Assembly: GCA_026770025.1 (NCBI GenBank)
Contig: JAMXDE010000012.1
Span: forward strand, 1-64,000
Source: Craspedostauros australis
Taxonomy: Eukaryota > Bacillariophyta > Bacillariophyceae > Mastogloiales > Achnanthaceae
Length of the DNA: 64,000 nucleotides
Direction of reading: 5' to 3'
Each line of letters starts with the position of its first letter. Position 1 is the first letter of the stretch. Shown one piece after another: positions 50,101 through 59,000 of the stretch. The notes beneath the pieces were generated by a model. That model had not been told where the DNA came from, made no database searches, and worked only from the letters and a program-made list of their open reading frames with translations. The position numbers were made by a program, and so were the translations under genes.

Positions 50101-52717
50101 GGAGAGTGTCGGAGATGCGGCTCTCGGATGGCATGGGGAAGCCGGCCGTGAACCGAGAGTCGAGGGCGACGTACACCTGAAGCATGGTGCAGCCGCCATG
50201 GCCGGGAACCCCGTCGTCGTGAGCAGGGGTATCGGAGAAGAGCGTATCCATCGCAACCGTCTCATGGAGACGGTCGACGTTGGCCGCTGGGAACCGAGAC
50301 TTGAAATGCTTGCGCATGGAGAAGCGCTCGGCGGTACGGTACCACTGGGAGGTACACCGAAGAGTGTCGCGAACGCGACGAGCCGGAATCCAGCCGAAGT
50401 GGGGTCGGAGAGCCTCGTAGTCGGCAGGCTTGCGAGTGGCAATGATGCTGCCCGGGTTGTCAGCGATGTCGGCTTGGCGAGCACCAGTGTAGGCCGTGAG
50501 AACGGTAGAGTTGTTCTCACGGCGCTGGAGTGCTGCGGCGTCATCATCGGCGACGTCGTCGAGGTTCATCTCCTGGTCGAGGGAAGAAGGGTCCCATTCG
50601 TCGTCCGCTGTGAAGTCGACATGCGGATACTTGTCGAGTTCAGAGCGGGTAGGCTTGGCCATGTCCATGTAGGACAGGCCCTGCCGGACAGCCAGTGGGA
50701 TGATGTGGCCTCCTGGTGTGATGATGGTCTGGCGACCTCCAGGGAGATTCCGTGGGCGTTCGTTGACATCCATTCCGAAGGCACCAAGCTGGTTGGATGA
50801 ATGGATGGTCTTGCCCTTTCCGTAGAGCGCGTATTGGTGGAATTTACCAATGATGGGCCCTTCGGTGGTCTGGATGAGACCGGCAACCGTACCAATGTCG
50901 AGGTTGGCGATGGCAGAGTCACCAATGCCACTGACGTCGGCGGTGTGTCCTGTCTTGCAGAGAACGAGGACGTCATCGCCAGCCAGGCCACCATTGGCAC
51001 CGCTGTCGACGAGAGAGCCAGAGTGGTCCTTGACAAGCTTGTTGAAGCTGTACCGGACCACCGTGGAGTTGGCAAGGCGCCAGGTCTGGCCCTTGTAGAC
51101 CAGTTGAGGAGTATCGTCAGACGAAGAGGTGGACTTGGTCTGAGCGAGAAGGCGATCGATGGCAGTGGACTGGTCACCAGCCTTGGAAGAGTCCGAGTTG
51201 CCAGTGGACGGGGTTGCGGAAGGAGTGTCGGTGGTGCCCGAAGATGTGGCAGCGTTGTTGGCAGCTCGGTGGGAGTCAGCCTTGCCCTTGCCCTTGTTCT
51301 TGCGCCACTTTCCCTTTGCTTCAAGGAATGCCTTGCGTTGGTCCTTGGACATCTCACGCCATTCATCATTGGGGATGGAACGACGGTCGTCCTTGGCATA
51401 GTCCTTGCCATTGCCTTTGCCAGCAGAGCCGCCGGTCTTGGCATTGTTGACCTTGCGCCGAGATGTGGTGCGAGGCTGGTTGGCGTCGAGGGATTGTGCC
51501 TCATCTCGAACGAACTCGAGGAGGTCTTCGAAGGAGACACCAACCTTGATGAAGCCGCGAGATTGCTTGTGACGTTGGCGGGAGTTGGACTTCACGTTGG
51601 TGTAGGCCCGAGTCAAGTCGACATCGGGACCGATGGCGGTGCGCAACCATTGTTGCTTGACCGCCTCATCGACACATGCATCATCGAGCTCTTCGATGTC
51701 ATCGAGCTTGGTTTCCCAGGCATCGAGGAATTGCTCGCGGGTCTTGGTCCAAGTCTGGTCCAGACGGAAGGCGACGATGGTGTCTCTGTATTTGATGGAC
51801 AGAGTCTCGCCGACGACGCCACTGGTGTAGCTGTCAACGAGATCGGCATAGGCCGCGCGGCCATCGCAAGACTTCTTGTAGGCACGGATGATGCGCCGAC
51901 TCTTGGAAGTCTTGACATGCTCAGTGAGCACAGCGAAGAGGTAGCGATTCTGGCTCGCGAAGAAGGCCTCGTCCTTGGGTGCTGGCATGAAGTCCATGTC
52001 GAGATGATGGTTGAGTCCATGAGAGAAGGAAAGAGTCTCGAAGGTCCGCATGAAGGTGAGGAAGTGCTTGTCGTCCTTCAGTGTCGGGAGCGACAGGCTC
52101 TCTCGCTTGGTTGCCTTGCTGAACTCCTTGACGTAGTCAGCCGGTAGCTCCATGGCATGGACACCTTGGAAGTTGGAAGAGGGTGCCATGGATGGAGTCA
52201 CAGGTGGTTGCGGGAAGGCAGGATCAGGCACTGAAGCCGAAGGATCGAATGCGAAGTTCACATGCGGAGGTTCTTCAGGCACCGGACGGAATGCGGATGC
52301 TGGAGTGGTGTGGTGGCCCATGCCCATCGGAGACGGAATGGGAGAGCTTGCAGTCGAATGCGAGTGCGAAGACGGAAGGGAAGGGTTGTTCTGCTCAGCT
52401 GTGAACGCCATGAACGAGGTACGATCGAGATCGTTCCAAGTGTTGTCGTCGAGGATGGCTTGGGTGAGATACCACTTGCCAAGGTTGAGGATCTTGCGGA
52501 TGTGGTTCACTCCGAGTACGGCGACGATGGTCTCGCCATCATCGATCTCATCGCGAAGTTGGAAGCTGCGAAGATCATCTTCGGTGAGCGAGACAAGGTC
52601 AAGAGGGCTGACGATGTCCGCATGGGCGATGATGTCGCGAGGAGTGGAGTCCGAAGGGATGCCGATGACACCGAGGATGTGATCCAAGGTGGCGAGGTCC
52701 ATCTCAGGAGTCGACAT
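47129..52717 (-). CDS. Element E gag-pol polyprotein (1862 aa)
   Basis: A single frame of Copia order. The Gag part (about 1-480) has no CCHC zinc knuckle. Instead a Lys/Arg/Gly-rich stretch (about 430-490, words GSAGKGNGKDYAKDD and KWRKNKGKGKAD) occupies the place where nucleic-acid binding is expected. The protease active site is VDSGANGG (about 569). The integrase core has D (AMDTLFSD, about 820), D (LLMSDNAKAQ, about 890) and E (QNGAERRIQ, about 915). The reverse transcriptase has VYVDDLT (about 1494), and RNase H has FVDANLLHC (about 1695) and TATYGSEFVAARQATEQI (about 1740). The stop codon is about 25 bp from the 3' LTR. The lack of a zinc knuckle and the different RNase H words place it in another Copia lineage than A/B/D. 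Confidence 0.92.
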   Translation of the reverse strand: MSTPEMDLATLDHILGVIGIPSDSTPRDIIAHADIVSPLDLVSLTEDDLRSFQLRDEIDDGETIVAVLGVNHIRKILNLGKWYLTQAILDDNTWNDLDRTSFMAFTAEQNNPSLPSSHSHSTASSPIPSPMGMGHHTTPASAFRPVPEEPPHVNFAFDPSASVPDPAFPQPPVTPSMAPSSNFQGVHAMELPADYVKEFSKATKRESLSLPTLKDDKHFLTFMRTFETLSFSHGLNHHLDMDFMPAPKDEAFFASQNRYLFAVLTEHVKTSKSRRIIRAYKKSCDGRAAYADLVDSYTSGVVGETLSIKYRDTIVAFRLDQTWTKTREQFLDAWETKLDDIEELDDACVDEAVKQQWLRTAIGPDVDLTRAYTNVKSNSRQRHKQSRGFIKVGVSFEDLLEFVRDEAQSLDANQPRTTSRRKVNNAKTGGSAGKGNGKDYAKDDRRSIPNDEWREMSKDQRKAFLEAKGKWRKNKGKGKADSHRAANNAATSSGTTDTPSATPSTGNSDSSKAGDQSTAIDRLLAQTKSTSSSDDTPQLVYKGQTWRLANSTVVRYSFNKLVKDHSGSLVDSGANGGLAGDDVLVLCKTGHTADVSGIGDSAIANLDIGTVAGLIQTTEGPIIGKFHQYALYGKGKTIHSSNQLGAFGMDVNERPRNLPGGRQTIITPGGHIIPLAVRQGLSYMDMAKPTRSELDKYPHVDFTADDEWDPSSLDQEMNLDDVADDDAAALQRRENNSTVLTAYTGARQADIADNPGSIIATRKPADYEALRPHFGWIPARRVRDTLRCTSQWYRTAERFSMRKHFKSRFPAANVDRLHETVAMDTLFSDTPAHDDGVPGHGGCTMLQVYVALDSRFTAGFPMPSESRISDTLRDFIRRHGAPDLLMSDNAKAQIGNKVMEILRQYHIRDHQSEPEHQHQNGAERRIQDIKRTTNGVMDRTGTPDRFWLICTLYVIDLFNHIAQITAGSITPLQAAFGQRPDISKFLSYRWWQPVYYRVDNPTFPSQSKERSGRWAGPCLHKGDDLTFWVLDDETQRLLPRSAIRPADDSATRNLHADFPFPIVGEDDGSDAMNVANGEPDDDISVPPDSDPIVHSLADSILADRRGTDPETVGNAKVHIPKFSPEDLVGMTFIHEKDGQQVKAEVVQKVNDLDAANHQRIKMLLALADGETHDLISYVELANIIERQQEHNDDPDAKWEFDSIIGHEGPLSSSSPSYKGSSFNVIVKWGDGSTSTEPLSIMIQDDPVSCAAYGRRHELLDEPGWKRLKRLAIRTNRLERQVHVAKSKTFNHAPTFQFGVQVPRNHKEAMRLDDKNGNTLWADAEKKEMDQLFGYHTFKSLGKGAPVPSGFQKIRLQWVYAVKHDLRHKARCVAGGHLTDPCKDASYAGVVSLRSLRLSLLAGELNGIPTWVGDIGNAYLEAFTQERVCFIAGDEFGDFAGHTMQIVKALYGLRTSGARFHEALADTLRDMGFLQCRSDPDVWMRDANSHWEYVCVYVDDLTATMADPKAFFDILSSKYGYQLKGVGPIKYHLGADFGRDPDGTLKLSPQSYIKRMMENYERMFGELPRKISCPLDKADSPELDTSSELSETDKRKFMSLIGALQWCISLGRFDISVAVMTLARFRSAPRQGHLDRAKRVYGYLRKHPDAAIRFRTCVPRFDLHYEVPNHDWIYSVYGKTSEEIPDDIPEPKGKPVRTTTFVDANLLHCQVTGRSATGALHLVNQTPIEWFSKRQGTVETATYGSEFVAARQATEQIISLRLALREMGIPIDGPSWMLGDNQSVITSSTVPKSMLSKRHNALAYHRVRSAVAAGILYFIKIPGTQNVADVMTKFLPWAVFWPLVKPILFWKGHTESSSPTYKT

Positions 52718-53037
52718 GATTGGCGATGGATGGATGGAGAGAGTGGATGCGGATGCTGGAGGCTGAAGGATAGCTGAGGCTGGGGTGCACTGACTGAATC
52801 GTCTTCTGGTGCGGGAGGGTGCTGCAGGAAGTCTTGGATGGCTGAGTGGGAAGGCCCGAACTCAGCTGAGGAACCGAAAGGAGGGCGTTCTGCGGATGCG
52901 AGAAAGCCGAAGGAAAGCCGAAATCACGTCGTCACGTGATGGAAGGTGAAGGGATTGCTCGTGGATGGACGAGGGATGAAGGATGGATGGATTGTCACGC
53001 AATCAATTCAGTAGGTGAAAGCTTGCGACTGTTAATC
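52718..53037 (-). other. Element E 5' leader
   Basis: About 320 bp between the 5' LTR and the gag start, with no frame. The bases directly after the LTR in the element's direction (GATTAACAGTCGCAAG) occupy the primer-site position and differ from the palindrome used in A/B/D. Confidence 0.6.
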
Positions 53038-53668
53038 TGTTAGAACGTAATCGTAGATGGGTGTGAAGGATACCGCACCGAGAACGTAGAGTGATCAAGT
53101 CGTTGTTGTTGGTGAGGAGAGTGTTTGTTTACTGTATTATTCGTATGGTAGTAGGAATGCTGTCGAGCTCACAAGATGGTTTCTTGAGAACTGTGAGCAT
53201 GATAGAGGCATGACATGATCTCATGCAATTGCAGATGAAAATAACACGGAGACAACACGACAAATGTGCGTGTTACTGCGTGAAGATGAGGTGCAAAAGT
53301 CAATGAACAAAACACGGCGATAGCCCGTGTTGTAAATTACGTCTTCTCACGATGTTGCTAGTAGTACGATCACACGATTGATCGTATTCACTTGAGAAGG
53401 TCAGGGCAAGATTCGCACGTGTCACACCCAAGATCCAAGACTGTCCTGATTGGGCAGATTGGCTCATCTTGGCAAGAAATCAATTTCCACGACATTTTTG
53501 GATCTGTGATTGAGGGAAAACGATTCTTGCGACGCGAAATGCGACACAAATCTGACACAACGGATTTTCGACCAAAATTTCCGTTCGGAACGGAAAAGGT
53601 AAGAAAAGTGGATATTTCTGATTGGTCGACGGGTGTCGCTATTGTTAGAGATTTAGCGTGCGCTAATA
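53038..53668 (-). repeat. Element E 5' LTR
   Basis: The 631-bp partner of 46474-47104, identical by eye, ending against AGGAA. Confidence 0.94.
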
Positions 53669-53837
53669 AGGAAAACTACCCAGAATCTCAAAGTCCATAG
53701 TTTAGGTTTTATGGACCCGTCAATGTGCTCATTTTGGGACTACTCCTAAACTTCAGCGATAGACACCCGACAAGTTCGATCCAAAATAACGTGTTCGTGT
53801 TCTTGGTTTTGGCGAATTTGTTCACATTTTGAATTAA

Positions 53838-55313
53838 TTAGTCCTTATTTTGTTGATCCATTTTCGCCTTCAGTCTCCGTCTCATCCTCGTCCGAATCGC
53901 ATCCCTCACTTCTTCCGGGACCATCTCTTCGTTCTCCGCGTGCCTCCTGGTGGTGTTGGCCTCGCACCACATTCTATTCTCTCGCTCCTCTTCTTCCATC
54001 TCTTCCTCTTCTTCACTCTGCTGCTGCTCTGCTGGCTTCGTACCTGATGGTTCCGCGACAGTTGCGGCTGTTGCAGGCGGCGATGGTGATGGTGGTGACG
54101 ATGGTGATGTCGATGCCATTTTGGTGTTGTTGTTGGTCGCACTTGGTGCCGCGGTTGTTTTCTTCGCTGCGCGCTGTGCGTTGTTGTATGCTGCGGTAAG
54201 GTACGATTTCACGCGCATTGGACTTGCGTGCAACTGGATGAACCAGTCGGTCTCTGTTCCCTCCAGCTCCATCAATCGGCGGTGCGCTTCGTGTTCTGTT
54301 GGTCGATTTTTCGGGTCCTTTTTGGCGGCCGTGCTCATTTCATCCAATTTCTGCAGTACGTACCGTGGTAGCTCCGCGTTGGTGCGCGTTGTTTTCACTG
54401 CCCAGCCCTTCACCGTGAGTCGAGGGATTTCTGCTTCCGCGGTCTGATCTTTCAATTCCGCAGTGTGGTTGTGTGGTAGCTCTCCTTGCCCTATCTCCAA
54501 TGCGTCGCGAAACACAAGCGCTTTGCTCTCCACCGCGGTAGCACCCCACTTTCGCGTCTTCTTCTTGGGTGATTCTGCTGTGAACGGTTCCTTTTCTGAC
54601 GTGTGCGTCGCGATGGTGCGGACGCCCAGCTGGTTAATTTCCCAGTCTTCCCATTCAGCACATGGGACGAGAACGTCGTCTGTGACACCGGATGCCACCA
54701 CCAAATTGGCCTCGTTGTTTCCGAACTTCACCTCGTGCGTTTGGCGTACCTTTTGCCCTTTCGCACAGAAGCGCTTCTTGGGCATGCCAGGGAAACTCGT
54801 GACGCGCCCTTCGAGGCATTCTGCATCCACCAATACTGTGGTCGTTCCCGCGATGTTGCCAGCTTCCAAGGTGTCAAAAAGTTGGTGTTCCGTTTTGATG
54901 TCATTGCCCTCCAGCACGTAGGCTCGCAATACAACGGTGATGTACGCAAAGTGGGTGTCGAGGCGGCCTTTACCTGTTTGGGCTTCGGTGTAGATCCAGG
55001 CTGCAATCTTGGGGACATTTCGCGTTCCAAGGTTCTTGTTGAGCACCAATGTGATCAACGGGATGTGCTCGTGGCTCGCAAAACAAGACGCGTTATCGGA
55101 TTGGATGACAATTTCGGTGACCGATGGAAGAATTTTTCTCACCTGTTGTTGCACAATTTCGAGCAGCCCGCCAACTTGTAGGGTGTCTTGTGTTGGCCTC
55201 CCCTTTACGATGATATTGATGAAGCGATAAGTGAAAATGTCATTGTGACACATGATCACCATTGCACCCAACAGAGACATGCCCTTCTTGCCCCAGTATT
55301 CTTGTTGAGCTTC
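53838..55313 (-). pseudogene. Gene F, 3' part: DDE-transposase-like protein split by element D
   Basis: This is the C-terminal part of a minus-strand gene whose beginning lies beyond element D (63172 to the right edge). The frame is open from the insertion point to the stop codon at 53838. Visible are EYWGKKGMSLLGAMV near the break and VTEIVIQSDNASCF with a hydrophobic lead. Further on is IYTEAQTGKGRLDTHFAY. Together with a VVLDHKQK word in the other half they resemble the D...D...E layout of a DDE transposase core. The C-terminal third is charged and low in complexity (runs of Glu near the end). It could be a DNA-transposon transposase or a domesticated relative. No terminal repeats are seen, and the family could not be named. 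Confidence 0.6.
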
Positions 55314-55879
55314 TGTCGGAATGTGTGTACTCGGATGTGTATGCATCAGTCACACTTGCTTGCCGCCATCTAGACTATTCGGTGGCGGAATCACGACACA
55401 AAACTATGACGTCACAAGGATACCATCGCTGTACCATGAGGATACCGCGATACTACGATAGCAGGATACCGCGATACCAGCGGATACCACAGTATCCATC
55501 ACACGTGACGTCATATCGAGACCTTAACTACCAGGTCTACAGGAATGAAATATGTTGTGAATATTCCATCAGATTCGATCAATCGTCAGGTTCAACAAAA
55601 CCTGAGAACGGAACAACGACGAGACAACGAGAGAGAAACGACAACGTTGACGATCAGGTCAACATCAACGAGCAACATGAGAGAAATGTGCATGGAGGTG
55701 CAAGAGGATTGCACCAAGCAATGAGAGCAAGGAAGAGATGGATCAAGAGAGCATCTTGATCATCTCATTCTCCATGCTCGCTCATCAACAATCAATAGCA
55801 ACAACAGTAACAGTAACAGAAACACTTTGAGAAAGAGTGTTGACTACTACCGATTCTCCGTGCGCGGAGCCTTCCAACA
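55314..55879 (+). repeat. Element D 5' LTR
   Basis: It starts TGTCGGAATG and ends CCTTCCAACA. It matches 62606-63171 by eye over its whole length and is followed directly by the putative primer site. Confidence 0.95.
55407..55513 (+). promoter_or_regulatory. Paired CRE palindromes in the element D LTR
   Basis: TGACGTCA lies at 55407-55414 and 55506-55513. Between them GGATACC recurs four times, twice as GGATACCGCGATAC. The 3' LTR has the same pair at 62699-62706 and 62798-62805. The pattern suggests a bZIP-responsive LTR promoter; this is inferred. Confidence 0.55.
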
Positions 55880-55891
55880 CGTTTATAAACG
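55880..55891 (+). other. Putative primer binding site of element D
   Basis: CGTTTATAAACG directly after the 5' LTR, identical to elements A and B. Confidence 0.6.
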
Positions 55892-56073
55892 TTAGCACCA
55901 GGGAAGCCCTGTGCAAGGAGAGATCGAAGAGCAAGAGACGCTGCATGAGCGACGAGCGAGAGACGACGAGCTAGCTTACCCTCTCACGCGCGTGATCGAG
56001 GACGAGACGAAGAGACAGAGTACCCTCTCACACGAGTGATCGAGGAAGAGACGAGAAGCGAGACGAGCGCTGA
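55892..56073 (+). repeat. Element D 5' leader with repeats of the gag start
   Basis: TACCCTCTCAC followed by a GTGATCGAGGA word recurs at 55977 and 56021, and the gag coding copy is at 56101. Spacings are 44 and 80 bp, against a regular 79-80 bp in element A. Confidence 0.7.
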
Positions 56074-59000
56074 ATGAGCGAAGAGACCGAAGAGACTGCA
56101 TTCCCTCTCACACCAGTGATCGAGGACGAGACCGAGGGAGACGAGGACGAGACTCTGAACCTCACGCGAGAAGGAGCGGGTGCGCCCATCCAACAACCAA
56201 GCGCTCAGCAAGGAGCCATCATCGAGACAGAAGCAGAGCAAGCTGCACGAAGAGCCGGCACAGAGACGCGGCAGAGAGACCAGCCGAGACCGACATCGGC
56301 ATCAACAGGACAACCCACATCGACTCCATCACAGCGAGTGTTCAAAGTGGAAGCGTACGAGACAGAAGTACAGCAGACGGAAACAGAAGGCAGGGGTAGC
56401 GCGTCAGAGAGAGACAGCGGCATCGATCCCCTCGCATCCAACGACAACGAGGAGTCAGAGAGAGAAGAAGAGAAAGAAGAGAGCCAATCAACAGGCGGCA
56501 CACGAGACACGAGCAAGCAGACAACAACGAGAAAGAAGATGACGAAGGACACGTACAAGAGGCGCAAGGCCCCACTCTTCAGCGGGAAGAAGGAAGACTA
56601 CAACGCGTGGGAGTCGCAGGCAAAAGCGTACGCGCGTACGCAGCGATACAAGGACATCATGATGGGAGAGAAGACCATCCCGACGAAAGAAGACATCGAG
56701 AGAGAGAGTGATGAAGAGAAGAGGGAGGCCCTCGAAGAGACGCGCGAACTGGCGCTGGACTGCTTCAGCGATCTGATCCTGATGATGGATGCAGAGCAAG
56801 GCACTGGAAAGCAAGCGATCCAACTGATCAACCAATGCTGCGACGAGCAGCACCGCGAGGGGAACCCAGCGGCAGCATGGAAGATGCTGAAGGAGAAGTA
56901 CCAGCCGACCGATGCATCCACGGTGCTGCGGCTGAAGCGCCAATTCAACACGGAACGCATGGCGAGGGATACGGATCCCGACATCTACGTCACACGGCTT
57001 GAGCTGCTCCGCACTCGCCTCCAAGATGTGAAATACGAGATCAGCGAGAGAGAGCTGATCATGCAAGTACTCAGCAGCCTCAGCAAAGACTACGACGACG
57101 AAGTGAGCAACTTCGAATACCAACTACAGATGGGTCCAGAGAAGGTGACGATCGAAGCCATCCGAAACGTGCTGAACTACCGATACTCCAAACTCCAAGG
57201 TGGAAAGGCGTACGTGGACGACTTCGCGGATACTGGCAGCAAGCGCGACGACGCGGCGATGGCTGCGACAGGCGGATTCAAGGGTAACTGCCACAACTGT
57301 GGAAAGTACGGCCATCGGTCTGCGAATTGTCCAGACAGGAAGCAAGCGGCCGACAACAACAACAACCATCAATCCAACAACGGCCGACGAGGAGGCTACA
57401 ACAACAGAGGCAACAGAAGAGGAGATCAGCGCGGCAATCAAGGCAACCGCGGCAACAGAGGAAGAGGTCGTGGCAGCGGCTTCAGTGGGAAGTGTCACTA
57501 CTGTGGCATCCCAGGACACCGAGAAGCCGACTGCAGGAAGAAAAAGTTCAACGAAAAGAGAAAGCAGGAAGAGCAAGGAAGCACGGCGCAAGACGGCAAC
57601 GATGACAGGTTCGAGATGGTGATGACCATGCTCGACACACCCACACAAACTCACACTGCCTACGCCGTCGATGATTCATTCTTTGATACCTTTCAACACT
57701 TCCCAGGAACGGACGAGGTCCACGACGACGTGAGCATCCCAGCGTGGCTCAACGACGGACCGATCATCCACGAGGTGACGCTCAACAACAAGCCTCGTTT
57801 TGATCTCGATTTCGATTACTGCCTCAACACGCACGACTTGCCGAGCAACAGCAACCGAGAAGAAGATCCTGAGGAGGATATCGATATCCTCGCCATGGAG
57901 GAAGCCGGGGAGCCCCCGATTGAGCAAGACATGCTCCTGGACGACAATCTCTTCGAAGAAGCGTCAGCTGCTGGCTCCGCCGAAGAAGAGATTGCTCAAG
58001 ATGACGGAGATGACGACAGCGATGCAACTCGTCCACTATACGTCCGGAACAGATTCCGTCCTCCCAGACCAGAAGGTCAACGAGTCATGAACCACCACGA
58101 AGACGTGATCTTCCCAACCGGCCTACGCTTTGGGCCCACGGACTTCTTCAACCAACGAGGGGCACACGGCAGGCATGACACTGCGCCGTACCCAACATTC
58201 ACGGCCGAGATCAGACAACGCGAAATCATCAGTAACGCCATCTTCTGCGGGGCCCGCAACCTGTTCCCTAACAATCGACGCATCCAGATGGCATTCGTCG
58301 GACGAGTGTCGGCAATGTTCATCATGGCAGAGCTTCTGTCAATTGAGGAGATCCTGGCAAACAGCATGATTCTCAACAGAATCCTCGAGCGTCACGGCCA
58401 ACCACCACTGAGCATCATGGAGCGGCACTTCATCCTCGGAGGATGCATGGCGGCACTCCTTCACCACCGACCACAGGAGAGGCGACCTGAGCCACCACGA
58501 CAGGCAAGACCGGAGCCGCCACAGCAACCAGCACCAATGCGCCCTCCAATCGATTGGGGCGATTGCAGCACGAGCGACTCATCCAACGACGACGAGTCCT
58601 CCGACGACGACGAGTTGGCAATCATGGTCGTGGATCGCACGCGCTTCCGTGCATCCGACCACCACACCGACACACCCGATGAACACACATGGCTCGCCGA
58701 CAGTGGAGCCTCATGCCACATTGTGAATTCGGATAAGGGGATGTTCAACATCCGCCACATCCAGTCCTTTGTGAAGGTCGGCGACAACACGCAACTCAAC
58801 TCACCAAAGATGGGGTCCATCTATCTCCGAGTGAAGCAACGCGACAATACACAGCGCACCATCAGACTGAACAACGTGAAGTTCGCGCCCAAGATGTGGG
58901 TGAATCTGTTCTCAACGAACAAGGCGCTGGAGAATGGATACCAGATCGGCAACAACGGTATCATCATGGACATCGCGAACGGCAACGGGAACAAGATCGT

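Larger units (their letters stand above)
46474..53668 (-). mobile_element. Element E: Ty1/Copia LTR retrotransposon of a second lineage, looks whole and very young
   Basis: Two 631-bp LTRs (46474-47104 and 53038-53668) appear identical by eye. A 5-bp target duplication AGGAA flanks them (46469-46473 and 53669-53673). One long gag-pol frame lies on the minus strand. In the element's direction the LTR starts TATTAG and ends CTAACA, so the usual TG start is replaced by TA. A purine-rich tract TTTGGGGAG precedes the 3' LTR. The LTR, leader and protein differ from those of A/B/D. Confidence 0.95.

Noticed and set aside
50801-52147. Open frame of 448 codons on the + strand opposite the element E gag
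   Set aside because: Shadow of the gag-pol frame; no motif, and its composition mirrors the opposite strand.
55880-55891. Naming a specific tRNA as primer for the CGTTTATAAACG site
   Set aside because: Pairing with an Ile or Met anticodon arm was considered, but no convincing stem and loop match could be drawn without the host tRNA set.
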